The notes under the pieces were generated by a model. That model was not told the DNA's origin. It saw only the letters and a program-made list of their open reading frames with translations, and did no database searches. DNA of 64,000 nt, from contig NZ_JAKZGO010000001.1 in the NCBI RefSeq assembly GCF_022549785.1, positions 518,101 through 582,100 on the forward strand. Direction: 5' to 3'. Positions 56,519-64,000 of this stretch are shown here, piece by piece. Position 1 is the first letter of the stretch; every line of letters begins with the position of its first letter. The DNA comes from Belliella alkalica. Its GTDB lineage: Bacteria > Bacteroidota > Bacteroidia > Cytophagales > Cyclobacteriaceae. A program made the position numbers and the translations under genes.

Positions 56519-59506
56519 TTATTTGATTTTAGCTAATTTTTCTTGAGCCATTTTTTTGATTCCTTCGTCTTGGGCCTGCTCTACTACTGATTCCAAGGTA
56601 GCTTTCGCTTGGAAATCTTCACCCAAAGCAAGGTAGTTATCCGAAAGAAGGATAAAGCATTTGCCATACCAATAAGCATGAGCAGAAAATGGTGCTGAGA
56701 AATCGAAAATTGCATCGTTAGATTGATTGTAATTTTTCTTCTTATTGTAGCTTTCTGCAAGAAGGTATAGACCTTCAGCGCCATGAACCGTTTTGTATTC
56801 ATTAATTAATGTCATCAAAGCATCCTCAGCGGCGTTCACATTACCTGTTTGGAAAAAAGCTTTAGCTTTTAGCAACATTGCAGAGGGGATTGCATCTGCC
56901 ATTACATTTCCCAAATTGATAATTCTGTCAGCATAAAAAACAGCTGAATCATATTTATTGGTGTAATAATGCGCATCCATCAACCCTTTGAAAGCTTCGT
57001 ACTCTTCCAGTTTGTTTCTCGCACTTTTTGAAGATTCACGCAAGTATGGAAGCGCCTTCTCATAATTTTTATTCTCTACTTCTATTGCTGCAATTCTTTG
57101 AACCGCCCTAAGCCTTTGCGGAGATTCTTTCAAATTATCTAGTTGATAGAAAAACTTCAATGCTTCAGTTTTATTACCAAGTTTTGAATGAGCGTCACCA
57201 ATAAAATAGGTCGCTTCTGCCCTGTTGGCTGATTGCGGATAGTTTTTCAAATATTCTTCAAAAGCTCGTATGGCCTGTTGGTTTGAATTTGAGAAGAATA
57301 GATTTTTCGCTGCCTCAAATTCTACATTTTGTAAGCTTTTATTATCTGGATTAGCATTTCTGTATCTAGACAGATAGTTGGAGAATTCCCCTGATCTGTT
57401 TTGCAAAGCCAAAGCTTCTTGAAGACCTACCAAAGCAGATTCTGAATTGGAAGAGTTTGGATGGTTTTCTAGGATTTTCTTATAATCATTGATCGTCTCT
57501 TCATACTGCTGTAGGGAATAACTGGCGATAGCCCTACCTTCCAAAGCAAATGGAATAAATTGGCTATTGGGCCTTGACGTGATTAATCTGCTAAAACCAC
57601 TTTTTGCTTCAGCATACCTTGTCATCTCCATATTTATTTGAGCCTTTTGGAAGATTGCATCTTCCAAATATAAGCTTGATGGAAAGTTATCAATCACCCG
57701 ATTCAGTTGATTGATGGCTTCTTGATTATTGTTTTGAAAATTATAAACTACTCCTGATCTAAAATGCGCATAATCAGTGTAATTATTACCTTCCCTTACA
57801 GCACGTTGGAAAGTATTCAGAGCGTCAGCAAACTTCTTCTGAACGTAATACGTGTCTCCCAATCTTATAATAGCATCATCATAATTTTCTTTATCTTCTG
57901 CTCTCTGAAGCTTGTCTGTATAAAGCTTAAATTGTGATTCTGCCTTTACATATTGCTGGGAGTTAAAATATGCATAGCCCAATCCATAATGTGATTTAAT
58001 CAAATATGGGTCATTTGATCGAGGTCTTTGGGCTTGTAGTCTTTCATATGACTTTATTGCTTCTGGAAGATTTTCTCTTGCTGCATAATTCTCTGCTTTC
58101 CAGAAAAGCGCCTGATTTACCAAATCCTTATCAACAGGTGTATTTATAGCCTTGTCAAAATACGCTGTTGCTAAATCATTTCTTTTGTCTCGATAATATA
58201 CAATCCCTTGATAAAAAGAAACTTTCTGGTAAGCTGCATTGATCCGTGTTGATTTGCTAGGCATTCTTTCAATTTGCTCAATAGCACGCAAATAATTGCT
58301 AGTATTGATCAATGCATCGGCCAAAAGGTCCTCTGCTTCTTTAGCATATTGCCCTCTTGGATAAATCTCCAAATATGTATCAAGCCCGGTAACTGCTTCT
58401 TGAAAACTTCCCCTTTCGAGGTTTACCTTGGCATAATTGATCAACGCTTCTTCCTTTATGTTGGGATCTGCATCACTTTTGTAGGCGGCATTGAAACTTG
58501 TAGAAGCAAATTGGGGATTATTCAATTTCAGATAAGAATGTCCGAGATAGTAGCTAGAAACCTGTCCAATCTTATCATTTTCGACTGCCGAAACTTTGAA
58601 ATAATCTGTGGCACGCTGATAATTTTGTATTTCATATTGTGCAACACCAGCTTTGTAGATTTGTGGTCTTTCTAGAGTACCTTTTCTTGTATTTACAAAT
58701 TCATCATATTGCTGACCCGCTTTTTGGAAATTTCTTTTTTCGAAATAGGCCTCCGCCAAATAAAGATGGATTTCTTCTTTTCTGTCAAGATTTTTCCTAT
58801 TTGCTAAAACCGGCTCGGCATAAGAAATCAAATCATCATACAATCCTTGTCTGTAGTAAACCCCTGACAACATATATGGCACTTTTGAAGTGTAAAAGTT
58901 CGACTTTTCTGCTTCTTTAAAATTTGCGATTGCATCATTATAACGTTTATTTTCCATGTGGATAAATCCCGCATAGTAACTAGCGTCAGGTGTATATTCT
59001 GTTCTTTCTCTTTTTACAAGATTGAAATTGACCAAGGCATTGTTGTAATCCTCTAACTGAAACTGTGCATAGCCCATTTTGAAAAGGACTTCGGCCCTTT
59101 GTTCAGGCCAAATATTATCAACATCTACTTTTTGGTAAGCAGGAATAGCCTCTCTATAGTTTCTTCCTTCAAAAAAATAATTACCTAAAATATGAGCAGC
59201 TTCATTGATCTTTGGATGGTCAGGATGCTTTCTGATAAAATTATAAGCCAGATCTGATGCACCAGGATTATCAATTTTCAATGCAGAAATAGCAAGGTGG
59301 AAGTCCACAAAGACCTCGTCATTTTTTGAGAGATTTTTATTTTTGAGTTCTTCGAATTCATATTTGGATGCACTAAAAAGTTGCTTATCAAATAACTCAA
59401 AATTATCGTCTAAAATTTTCTGTGATCCTGTTTGGTACAAGCCCGACTGAGCAAAAGATAGCTGAACGGTGATGGCCATCCAAAGCAATGCGAGAGTTTT
59501 CTTCAT
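56519..59506 (-). CDS. Large periplasmic tetratricopeptide-repeat protein
   Basis: A 995-residue protein with a signal peptide (about 1-19, LSFAQ). Almost the whole chain is TPR-like helical repeats, such as NYNNALVNFNLVKRERTEYTPDASYYAG and ADALNTFQRAVREGNNYTDYAHFRSG. The pattern recalls BamD/YbgF/CpoB-like and gliding-associated TPR proteins, which assemble envelope complexes. It is encoded between holA (16-bp gap) and the barrel protein (26-bp gap), so it probably works with the barrel, SPOR and TonB proteins. No catalytic motif is visible. Confidence 0.85.
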   Translation of the reverse strand: MKKTLALLWMAITVQLSFAQSGLYQTGSQKILDDNFELFDKQLFSASKYEFEELKNKNLSKNDEVFVDFHLAISALKIDNPGASDLAYNFIRKHPDHPKINEAAHILGNYFFEGRNYREAIPAYQKVDVDNIWPEQRAEVLFKMGYAQFQLEDYNNALVNFNLVKRERTEYTPDASYYAGFIHMENKRYNDAIANFKEAEKSNFYTSKVPYMLSGVYYRQGLYDDLISYAEPVLANRKNLDRKEEIHLYLAEAYFEKRNFQKAGQQYDEFVNTRKGTLERPQIYKAGVAQYEIQNYQRATDYFKVSAVENDKIGQVSSYYLGHSYLKLNNPQFASTSFNAAYKSDADPNIKEEALINYAKVNLERGSFQEAVTGLDTYLEIYPRGQYAKEAEDLLADALINTSNYLRAIEQIERMPSKSTRINAAYQKVSFYQGIVYYRDKRNDLATAYFDKAINTPVDKDLVNQALFWKAENYAARENLPEAIKSYERLQAQRPRSNDPYLIKSHYGLGYAYFNSQQYVKAESQFKLYTDKLQRAEDKENYDDAIIRLGDTYYVQKKFADALNTFQRAVREGNNYTDYAHFRSGVVYNFQNNNQEAINQLNRVIDNFPSSLYLEDAIFQKAQINMEMTRYAEAKSGFSRLITSRPNSQFIPFALEGRAIASYSLQQYEETINDYKKILENHPNSSNSESALVGLQEALALQNRSGEFSNYLSRYRNANPDNKSLQNVEFEAAKNLFFSNSNQQAIRAFEEYLKNYPQSANRAEATYFIGDAHSKLGNKTEALKFFYQLDNLKESPQRLRAVQRIAAIEVENKNYEKALPYLRESSKSARNKLEEYEAFKGLMDAHYYTNKYDSAVFYADRIINLGNVMADAIPSAMLLKAKAFFQTGNVNAAEDALMTLINEYKTVHGAEGLYLLAESYNKKKNYNQSNDAIFDFSAPFSAHAYWYGKCFILLSDNYLALGEDFQAKATLESVVEQAQDEGIKKMAQEKLAKIK

Positions 59507-59522
59507 AATGTCAATATGCTGG

Positions 59523-60545
59523 TTAATGCATAATTTTGAATATCAATTCTTTAAGGATTTGGGACTCATCCATCCCGTTGGCATCTACGCCTTTCGATCG
59601 AAGATCTGCCTCTTTAATGTATTCGAAGGCATCAATAACCTTGCCCAAATGATAATTTTTGGCAGCTATGGTGTATTCTTTTACGAAGTAAGGATTCACT
59701 CCTAATTTTCTAGCCAAATCAGCATCAGACGCACCTTTCATATCATGGGTAATTGCAATTTTACTGAAGTAGTTGTACATCAAAGCTATCATCGGGATTA
59801 ATGGGTGACCTTTGGGGTTTTGTCCAAAATAATGAACGATTTTATTAGCTTTTATTATATCCTTTACTCCTATTGCTTTGGTGAGCTCAAAATTGTTGAA
59901 ATCCTTGTTGATACCTACATACTTGTGGACATGGCTGGAATCAATCTGTGTTTTCTCAGTAAAGTTAATCAGCATTTTGCCGATTTCATTGGTCATCACC
60001 TCAAGGTTGTTTCCGATACTTTCTGCTAGCAAAGTCGCTGTTTTATTATCAATTTTGTGCCCTTTTAAAGTGATATAGTTTTCAACCCAAGCTGCCAATT
60101 TATATTCAGGTACTTTTTCTGATTTGACAAGAATTGCCTTTTTATCCAATTCCTTGGACAAAGCTTTTCTACCATCCAAAACTTTATACTTATGTGCAAA
60201 TACCAAAATAGTACTTGGAAGTGGATTTTGAATGTAATTCAAAAGTAGGGTATCCGTATCTTCTTTTCCTAAATTCGGAATGTTTTGAGCCTCTTTGACA
60301 ATTACAACTTGACGATCAGCCATCATTGGAAATCGTCTTGCATTCCCAATTACAGAACTCATTTGGGAGTCTTTACCATACATGACTGTTTGGTTGAAAC
60401 CCTTTTCATGCTCTGGGATAGCGTTTTTTTCTATAAAATCTGTGATTTCATCAATGTAAAAAGGCTCTTCACCTTGCAAAAAATAAATGGGGGCATATTT
60501 ACCTGCTTTCAGGTCTTTGATTACGTCTTCTGGTTTACTTGGCAT
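59523..60545 (-). CDS. holA: DNA polymerase III subunit delta
   Basis: A 340-residue HolA protein, the clamp-loader subunit that opens the beta sliding clamp. PIYFLQGEEPFYIDEITDFIE near the start, STILVFAHKYKVLDGRKALSKEL and AESIGNNLEVMTNEIGKML follow the family. It is the first gene of the minus-strand run ending at trmB, with a -7 box (TATCTTTG) 18 nt before its ATG. Confidence 0.92.
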   Translation of the reverse strand: MPSKPEDVIKDLKAGKYAPIYFLQGEEPFYIDEITDFIEKNAIPEHEKGFNQTVMYGKDSQMSSVIGNARRFPMMADRQVVIVKEAQNIPNLGKEDTDTLLLNYIQNPLPSTILVFAHKYKVLDGRKALSKELDKKAILVKSEKVPEYKLAAWVENYITLKGHKIDNKTATLLAESIGNNLEVMTNEIGKMLINFTEKTQIDSSHVHKYVGINKDFNNFELTKAIGVKDIIKANKIVHYFGQNPKGHPLIPMIALMYNYFSKIAITHDMKGASDADLARKLGVNPYFVKEYTIAAKNYHLGKVIDAFEYIKEADLRSKGVDANGMDESQILKELIFKIMH

Positions 60546-60562
60546 AGCTAAAGTTTACAGTT

Positions 60563-60570
60563 CAAAGATA
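60563..60570 (-). promoter_or_regulatory. -7 promoter box for the holA-trmB run
   Basis: The minus strand reads TATCTTTG, matching TAnnTTTG, with its G 18 nt before ATG 60545. A properly spaced TTTG at -33 was not found. It faces away from the box at 60639, giving a divergent promoter pair. Confidence 0.5.
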
Positions 60571-60638
60571 GAAAGTTTTCATCTTTTCTAAAGCCTAATT
60601 TTAATCCAAAAGTATATAAATCTAAACTTTCTAGGGCA

Positions 60639-60646
60639 TATTTTTG
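60639..60646 (+). promoter_or_regulatory. -7 promoter box for the TPR gene
   Basis: TATTTTTG matches TAnnTTTG and ends 27 nt before the GTG start at 60674, the same spacing as for other genes in this window. No clear TTTG lies 17-20 bp upstream. Confidence 0.45.
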
Positions 60647-60673
60647 TATTTGTATAGAACAAAATAAAATCAA

Positions 60674-61384
60674 GTGGCAAATTTTGAAATAGGAGTTGGA
60701 TACTTTAAGGAAGGAAAGTTTAAAGAAGCTTTGGATGCTGTAAACTCTTGCATTGAAGAAGATGTAAATAATACAGAGTATTACTTTTTCCGAGCTAGGG
60801 TTCATTCTCGAATGGGAAATTTTAGCTTGGCACTAGAGGACTTCGACTATCTGATACAATTCGAACCTTATAATGCGAGCTATATTAGTGACCGTGCGGT
60901 AGTTTTACATCTATTGAAAAGAAATGAAGAAGCAGCAACGGAATTTGACAGAGCTTTGAATTTGGAGCCGGGAAATCCGTATCGATATTCAAGCAGGGCT
61001 TACTTCAGAGATAGGATTGGGGATTTTCAAGGTGCTTTAGATGATTATGATAAAGCGATAGAAATGGATCCGGAGGACGCAGTAGCTTACAACAACCGTG
61101 GATTGGTAGAGGAGAAAATGGGCTACATCTCACGATCAAAGAAAAGCTTCGAAAAAGCAGATGATTTGGTAGGTTACAAACCAAAAAATCTAAGTGAGGA
61201 AAAACCAAAGTCTGATACAGAAAAAACCAAATCGACATTTTCCATGCCGAAGCAGGAAAATGCCGATAAATCTATATCATTTGAAAAGTATATGAACATA
61301 TTCAAGAAAGTCTTCACAGACAAATCAACTTGGAGTGAGTTTGTAGACTTTATTGGGTCTGGGTTTAAGAATAAAAATTCTTAA
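60674..61384 (+). CDS. Cytosolic tetratricopeptide-repeat protein
   Basis: A 236-residue protein with a GTG start and no signal peptide. About four TPR units cover residues 1-155 (for example NPYRYSSRAYFRDRIGDFQGALDDYDKAIEMDPEDAVAYNNRGLVEEKMG). A Lys/Glu/Ser-rich linker (about 170-200) and a C-terminal helical tail follow. It is probably an adaptor; partners are unknown. Its TAA overlaps the TAA of the convergent universal stress gene within CTTAAG at 61380-61385, so no spacer separates the two genes. Confidence 0.82.
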   Translation: MANFEIGVGYFKEGKFKEALDAVNSCIEEDVNNTEYYFFRARVHSRMGNFSLALEDFDYLIQFEPYNASYISDRAVVLHLLKRNEEAATEFDRALNLEPGNPYRYSSRAYFRDRIGDFQGALDDYDKAIEMDPEDAVAYNNRGLVEEKMGYISRSKKSFEKADDLVGYKPKNLSEEKPKSDTEKTKSTFSMPKQENADKSISFEKYMNIFKKVFTDKSTWSEFVDFIGSGFKNKNS

Positions 61385-62223
61385 GGATTCTTGATAACAA
61401 AAAGTGGCTTATTGATAAAATAAGACATTTTTTTAGATAAATTTTGCGCAAAGAGTTGGTCAAACCAACTCTTTTTTGTGCTAAGCGTAATTAGCATGTC
61501 ACCTTTTGCTGTGATCAAGTAATTCTCTAGGCCAAGCCCAGGCAAGTCTCTATAAGATTTAAGTACAAAAGCTACCTTTTCACTCTTTATAAAAGGCGTA
61601 ATTTCACTTATCATTGATTGGTGCATCAACTTGTCAATGATTCCTGATTTAGAACTCACATGGACAAGATCTATTTCTGACTCAAAAAAACCAGCAAGCT
61701 CAACAACCTTCTGAATTGCAAGTTTGTCTTCTTCATGATAATCAGTAGCATATACAAATTTTCGTGGTGCTTTAAAAAAGACTTTCCTAGGGATCAGCAT
61801 CACATCTATATTTGCTTTTTCAATCAAAGTCGATGACCTTGTTCCAACGAATTTCTTTTTGAAATCATTGACACCTTCTGTGCCCATTACGATCAAATCT
61901 ACTTTATTATCATCGGCAAACTCCAAAATAGTATCAACTATTTCTCCCTCTTTTATTTCAAAAGAGCAAGATTTAAGCCCTTTTGGGATACTTTCTTCAC
62001 TTACGGCATGGACCAAATTACGCAGCTTTTTTTGGATAAAACCATATGGATCAGCCGCTCCGACTTCTTTGGAGGCTAATTTGTGATAATCCTCCATATT
62101 TGGAACATGTAAAATAATAAGACTAGCCCCATATTTTTCTCCTAATTTTGCAGCATACTCGATTGCATTTAGCGAACATTCAGAAAAATCTACTGGGCAT
62201 ACGATTTTAAAATTATTATGCAT
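61381..62223 (-). CDS. Universal stress protein with tandem Usp domains
   Basis: A 280-residue protein with two Usp folds. The first spans about 1-147, with IVCPVDFSECSLNAIEYA and DLIVMGTEGVNDFKKKFVGTRSSTLIEKA, where G-2x-G-9x-G(S/T)-like ATP-binding residues are partly kept. The second (about 150-280) has lost most of them. Tandem Usp proteins of this length are common in Bacteroidota. It starts 10 bp after the 2-hydroxyacid dehydrogenase gene and is probably co-transcribed with it. Confidence 0.88.
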   Translation of the reverse strand: MHNNFKIVCPVDFSECSLNAIEYAAKLGEKYGASLIILHVPNMEDYHKLASKEVGAADPYGFIQKKLRNLVHAVSEESIPKGLKSCSFEIKEGEIVDTILEFADDNKVDLIVMGTEGVNDFKKKFVGTRSSTLIEKANIDVMLIPRKVFFKAPRKFVYATDYHEEDKLAIQKVVELAGFFESEIDLVHVSSKSGIIDKLMHQSMISEITPFIKSEKVAFVLKSYRDLPGLGLENYLITAKGDMLITLSTKKSWFDQLFAQNLSKKMSYFINKPLFVIKNP

Positions 62224-62233
62224 TTTTTATTCT

Positions 62234-63154
62234 TTAATAGCCTTTCCTTCTATCGATGGAATTTTTTAAAAATTGATTATTCAATAAACGGTTATAATTT
62301 TCAACAATTTGAGGAGCTGCAGCATCCGGATTTGTCACACTGGCTATGTGAGGCGTAACAGTTATTTTCTCTTCAACCCAAAAAGGATGGTCGGTTGGAA
62401 GTGGTTCTGTTCTAAAAACATCTATCAAAGCTCCAGAGATTTGACCTTCTCTTATTGCTTCCAAAAGATCCTCTTCCACCAAATGTTTACCCCGTGCTAC
62501 ATTTATAATGTATGTTCCTGTACTGCATTTTCTAAAAAAGTCCTTGTTTAGAAAATCCTCAGTTTCGTTGGTCAAAGGTAGCAAACAAATAATTAAGTTC
62601 ACTTTTTTGAGTAGTAATTCTAATTCGTCGCCGTAATAATAAGGAAAATCCAAACCGCTTTTTGCAGAATTCCCATATCCTGAAACTTTAATATTGAGTG
62701 ATTTGAGTTTTCTGATCACATCACCGCCTAACTCTCCTACCCCAAGAACTCCTACGTGCACATCTATTTCAGGGTTTGTCATATCCCAATTTTTGTTGGC
62801 TTGCTGTTGGCTATACCTTGTGATTTGTCTATGAAAATTGAGAACTCCCATTACGCAATAGTTCGTCATTGAAAAAGTAAGTTTATCATCGACTATTCTA
62901 GTGATTGGCAAATTGGGATCAATGGTTTCATCAGACAAAATATGATCAACACCAGCTCCCATAGAGCATATAAGTTTCAAATTACTGAATTCCTTCAAAA
63001 TTCCTTTTGGATGCTGCCACAATAAAACAACTTCAACATCGTCTTTTCGTGTGATGTTTGGATAAATTTGAATATCAATGCTATCATCGATTTCCTTGAT
63101 TTTCTGAACCCAAACACTTGGATTTCTATTCGGTGAAATAATTGCTATCCCCAT
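62234..63154 (-). CDS. D-2-hydroxyacid dehydrogenase, glyoxylate/hydroxypyruvate reductase A-like
   Basis: A 306-residue NAD(P)-dependent enzyme. GVLGVGELGGDVIRKL is the dinucleotide loop. The catalytic set is the arginine of NVARGKHLVEEDLLEA, the glutamate of FRTEPLP and the histidine of VTPHIASVT. The early CSMGAGVDH segment is like GhrA. It reduces glyoxylate, hydroxypyruvate or a related 2-ketoacid. It leads a two-gene transcript with the universal stress protein. Confidence 0.88.
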   Translation of the reverse strand: MGIAIISPNRNPSVWVQKIKEIDDSIDIQIYPNITRKDDVEVVLLWQHPKGILKEFSNLKLICSMGAGVDHILSDETIDPNLPITRIVDDKLTFSMTNYCVMGVLNFHRQITRYSQQQANKNWDMTNPEIDVHVGVLGVGELGGDVIRKLKSLNIKVSGYGNSAKSGLDFPYYYGDELELLLKKVNLIICLLPLTNETEDFLNKDFFRKCSTGTYIINVARGKHLVEEDLLEAIREGQISGALIDVFRTEPLPTDHPFWVEEKITVTPHIASVTNPDAAAPQIVENYNRLLNNQFLKNSIDRRKGY

Positions 63155-63356
63155 GAAAACTAAAGCGTTTTAATATTTAAAGTTAAAATGTCGAATTTTT
63201 AATATTCGATCGTTTGTTGCATAGCTAAAGAATCCCCAAATTTATAATCGGAATTTAGATATGACAAAGTAATAAGTCAAAAGTTAGAACTTAATATTGC
63301 TCTTCATTACAAGTATCTTAAAAGCAAATATAATTTTAATAAATAAACATACAAAA

Positions 63357-64000
63357 ATGAATCTAAAACAAAGCTTATTGTTAATTATTTTGGTTTTGAG
63401 CGGATCCTTAGTTTTGGAGGCACAGCAAATTGAAATGCCTCAAGCAAGCCCTGCCTCAAGCATCTCTCAGAAAATCGGATTGAGTGATGTCAAAATCGAA
63501 TACAGCCGACCAAGCACTAAAGGCAGGAAAATCTTCGGAGAGTTAGTTCCTTATGGTGAGGTTTGGAGAACTGGCGCCAATGCTGCCACTATTATTTCTT
63601 TCTCCACTGATGTCAAAATTGAAGGAAAAAATGTACCAGAAGGATCCTATGCACTTTATTCCATACCCAACAAAAATGAATGGACCATAATTCTTTCTAA
63701 AAACACAAAACTCTGGGGAGCTGTAGGCTATAGCGCTGCTGATGACCTTGTACGTTTTAAAGTCAAATCAGGCAAGTCAAAGTCTAAATATGAAACTATG
63801 GAAATTGGTTTTATTGACATGACAGATACAGGGGCTTCTGTGTCTATCAAGTGGGAAAATGCAAGCGTCAAGTTTAGGATAGAAACTGAAGTAGATGGCA
63901 TCGTGATGAATCAAATCAAGGAATTGGTGATAGATCAAGAGCCTACCAATCCTGGTTTGTATTATCAAGCTGCCAATTATTATTTCACTACCAACAAAGA
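63357..64000 (+). CDS. DUF2911 protein, cut by the right window edge
   Basis: The first 214 codons of an exported protein starting at ATG 63357. A signal peptide (about 1-23, LEAQQ) precedes the DUF2911 domain: KIEYSRPSTKGRKIFGELVPYGEVWRTGANAATIISFSTDVKIEG, then ALYSIPNKNEWTIILSKN and a strand-rich remainder. The frame stays open to base 64000. A TPR-like tail often follows in this family, consistent with TNPGLYYQAANYY at the edge. The function is unknown. The plus-strand gene begins 202 bp after the divergent dehydrogenase start. Confidence 0.88.
   Translation, partial: MNLKQSLLLIILVLSGSLVLEAQQIEMPQASPASSISQKIGLSDVKIEYSRPSTKGRKIFGELVPYGEVWRTGANAATIISFSTDVKIEGKNVPEGSYALYSIPNKNEWTIILSKNTKLWGAVGYSAADDLVRFKVKSGKSKSKYETMEIGFIDMTDTGASVSIKWENASVKFRIETEVDGIVMNQIKELVIDQEPTNPGLYYQAANYYFTTNK

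Overview
The window looks like a chromosomal segment of an AT-rich member of the Bacteroidota, most likely Cytophagales (Cyclobacteriaceae-like; this placement is inference). Supporting signs are a CarboxypepD_reg/TonB-dependent receptor paired with a DUF4249 lipoprotein, DUF4349 and DUF2911 proteins, very large alpha-2-macroglobulin and TPR proteins, near absence of Shine-Dalgarno sequences, and promoter boxes of the Bacteroidota form TAnnTTTG 5 to 30 nt before several start codons. No tRNA, rRNA, insertion sequence, integrase or CRISPR array was seen.

Layout. 0-20 kb: ABC exporter and phosphofructokinase (minus), a secreted M28 peptidase (plus), a 2162-residue alpha-2-macroglobulin-like protein, a nitronate-monooxygenase-like protein of unknown role, an RlmL-type rRNA methyltransferase, a DUF4249/TonB-receptor pair and a DUF4349 lipoprotein (all minus). 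20-33 kb: a Gfo/Idh/MocA oxidoreductase, then a dense plus-strand signalling block of three PAS/GAF/CHASE histidine kinases and four receiver proteins with no DNA-binding output. One of the four carries a HisKA-like phosphoacceptor domain but no ATPase. 33-40 kb: a 1948-residue DUF4011/SF1 helicase/Vsr-like nuclease/DUF3320 protein, of a type linked to anti-phage defence, preceded on the same strand by an orphan Cas6-family protein that lacks the usual N-terminal histidine.

40-50 kb: TetR regulator and GNAT acetyltransferase, a secreted S9 peptidase, a quinone-oxidoreductase-like enzyme, an SDR/3-hydroxyacyl-CoA dehydrogenase pair, a 7TMR-DISM hybrid kinase, and a broken RES-domain toxin remnant. 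50-60.5 kb: a compact minus-strand run holA - TPR protein - outer-membrane barrel - SPOR protein - exbB - exbD - tonB - folC - trmB, joining energy transduction to the outer membrane with housekeeping genes. 60.5-64 kb: a TPR protein, universal stress protein, 2-hydroxyacid dehydrogenase and the start of a DUF2911 protein that runs off the right edge.

Two things stand out. First, a family of diverged intergenic elements of about 147 bp recurs at least five times, with a conserved start (TATCCGCAAT-like) and end (GCGGATARTCATA-like). Three copies are exactly 147 bp between the same landmarks, and two closely similar copies sit in opposite orientation inside the signalling block. Second, the helicase-nuclease and orphan Cas6 neighbours form a candidate defence locus with no visible CRISPR array.
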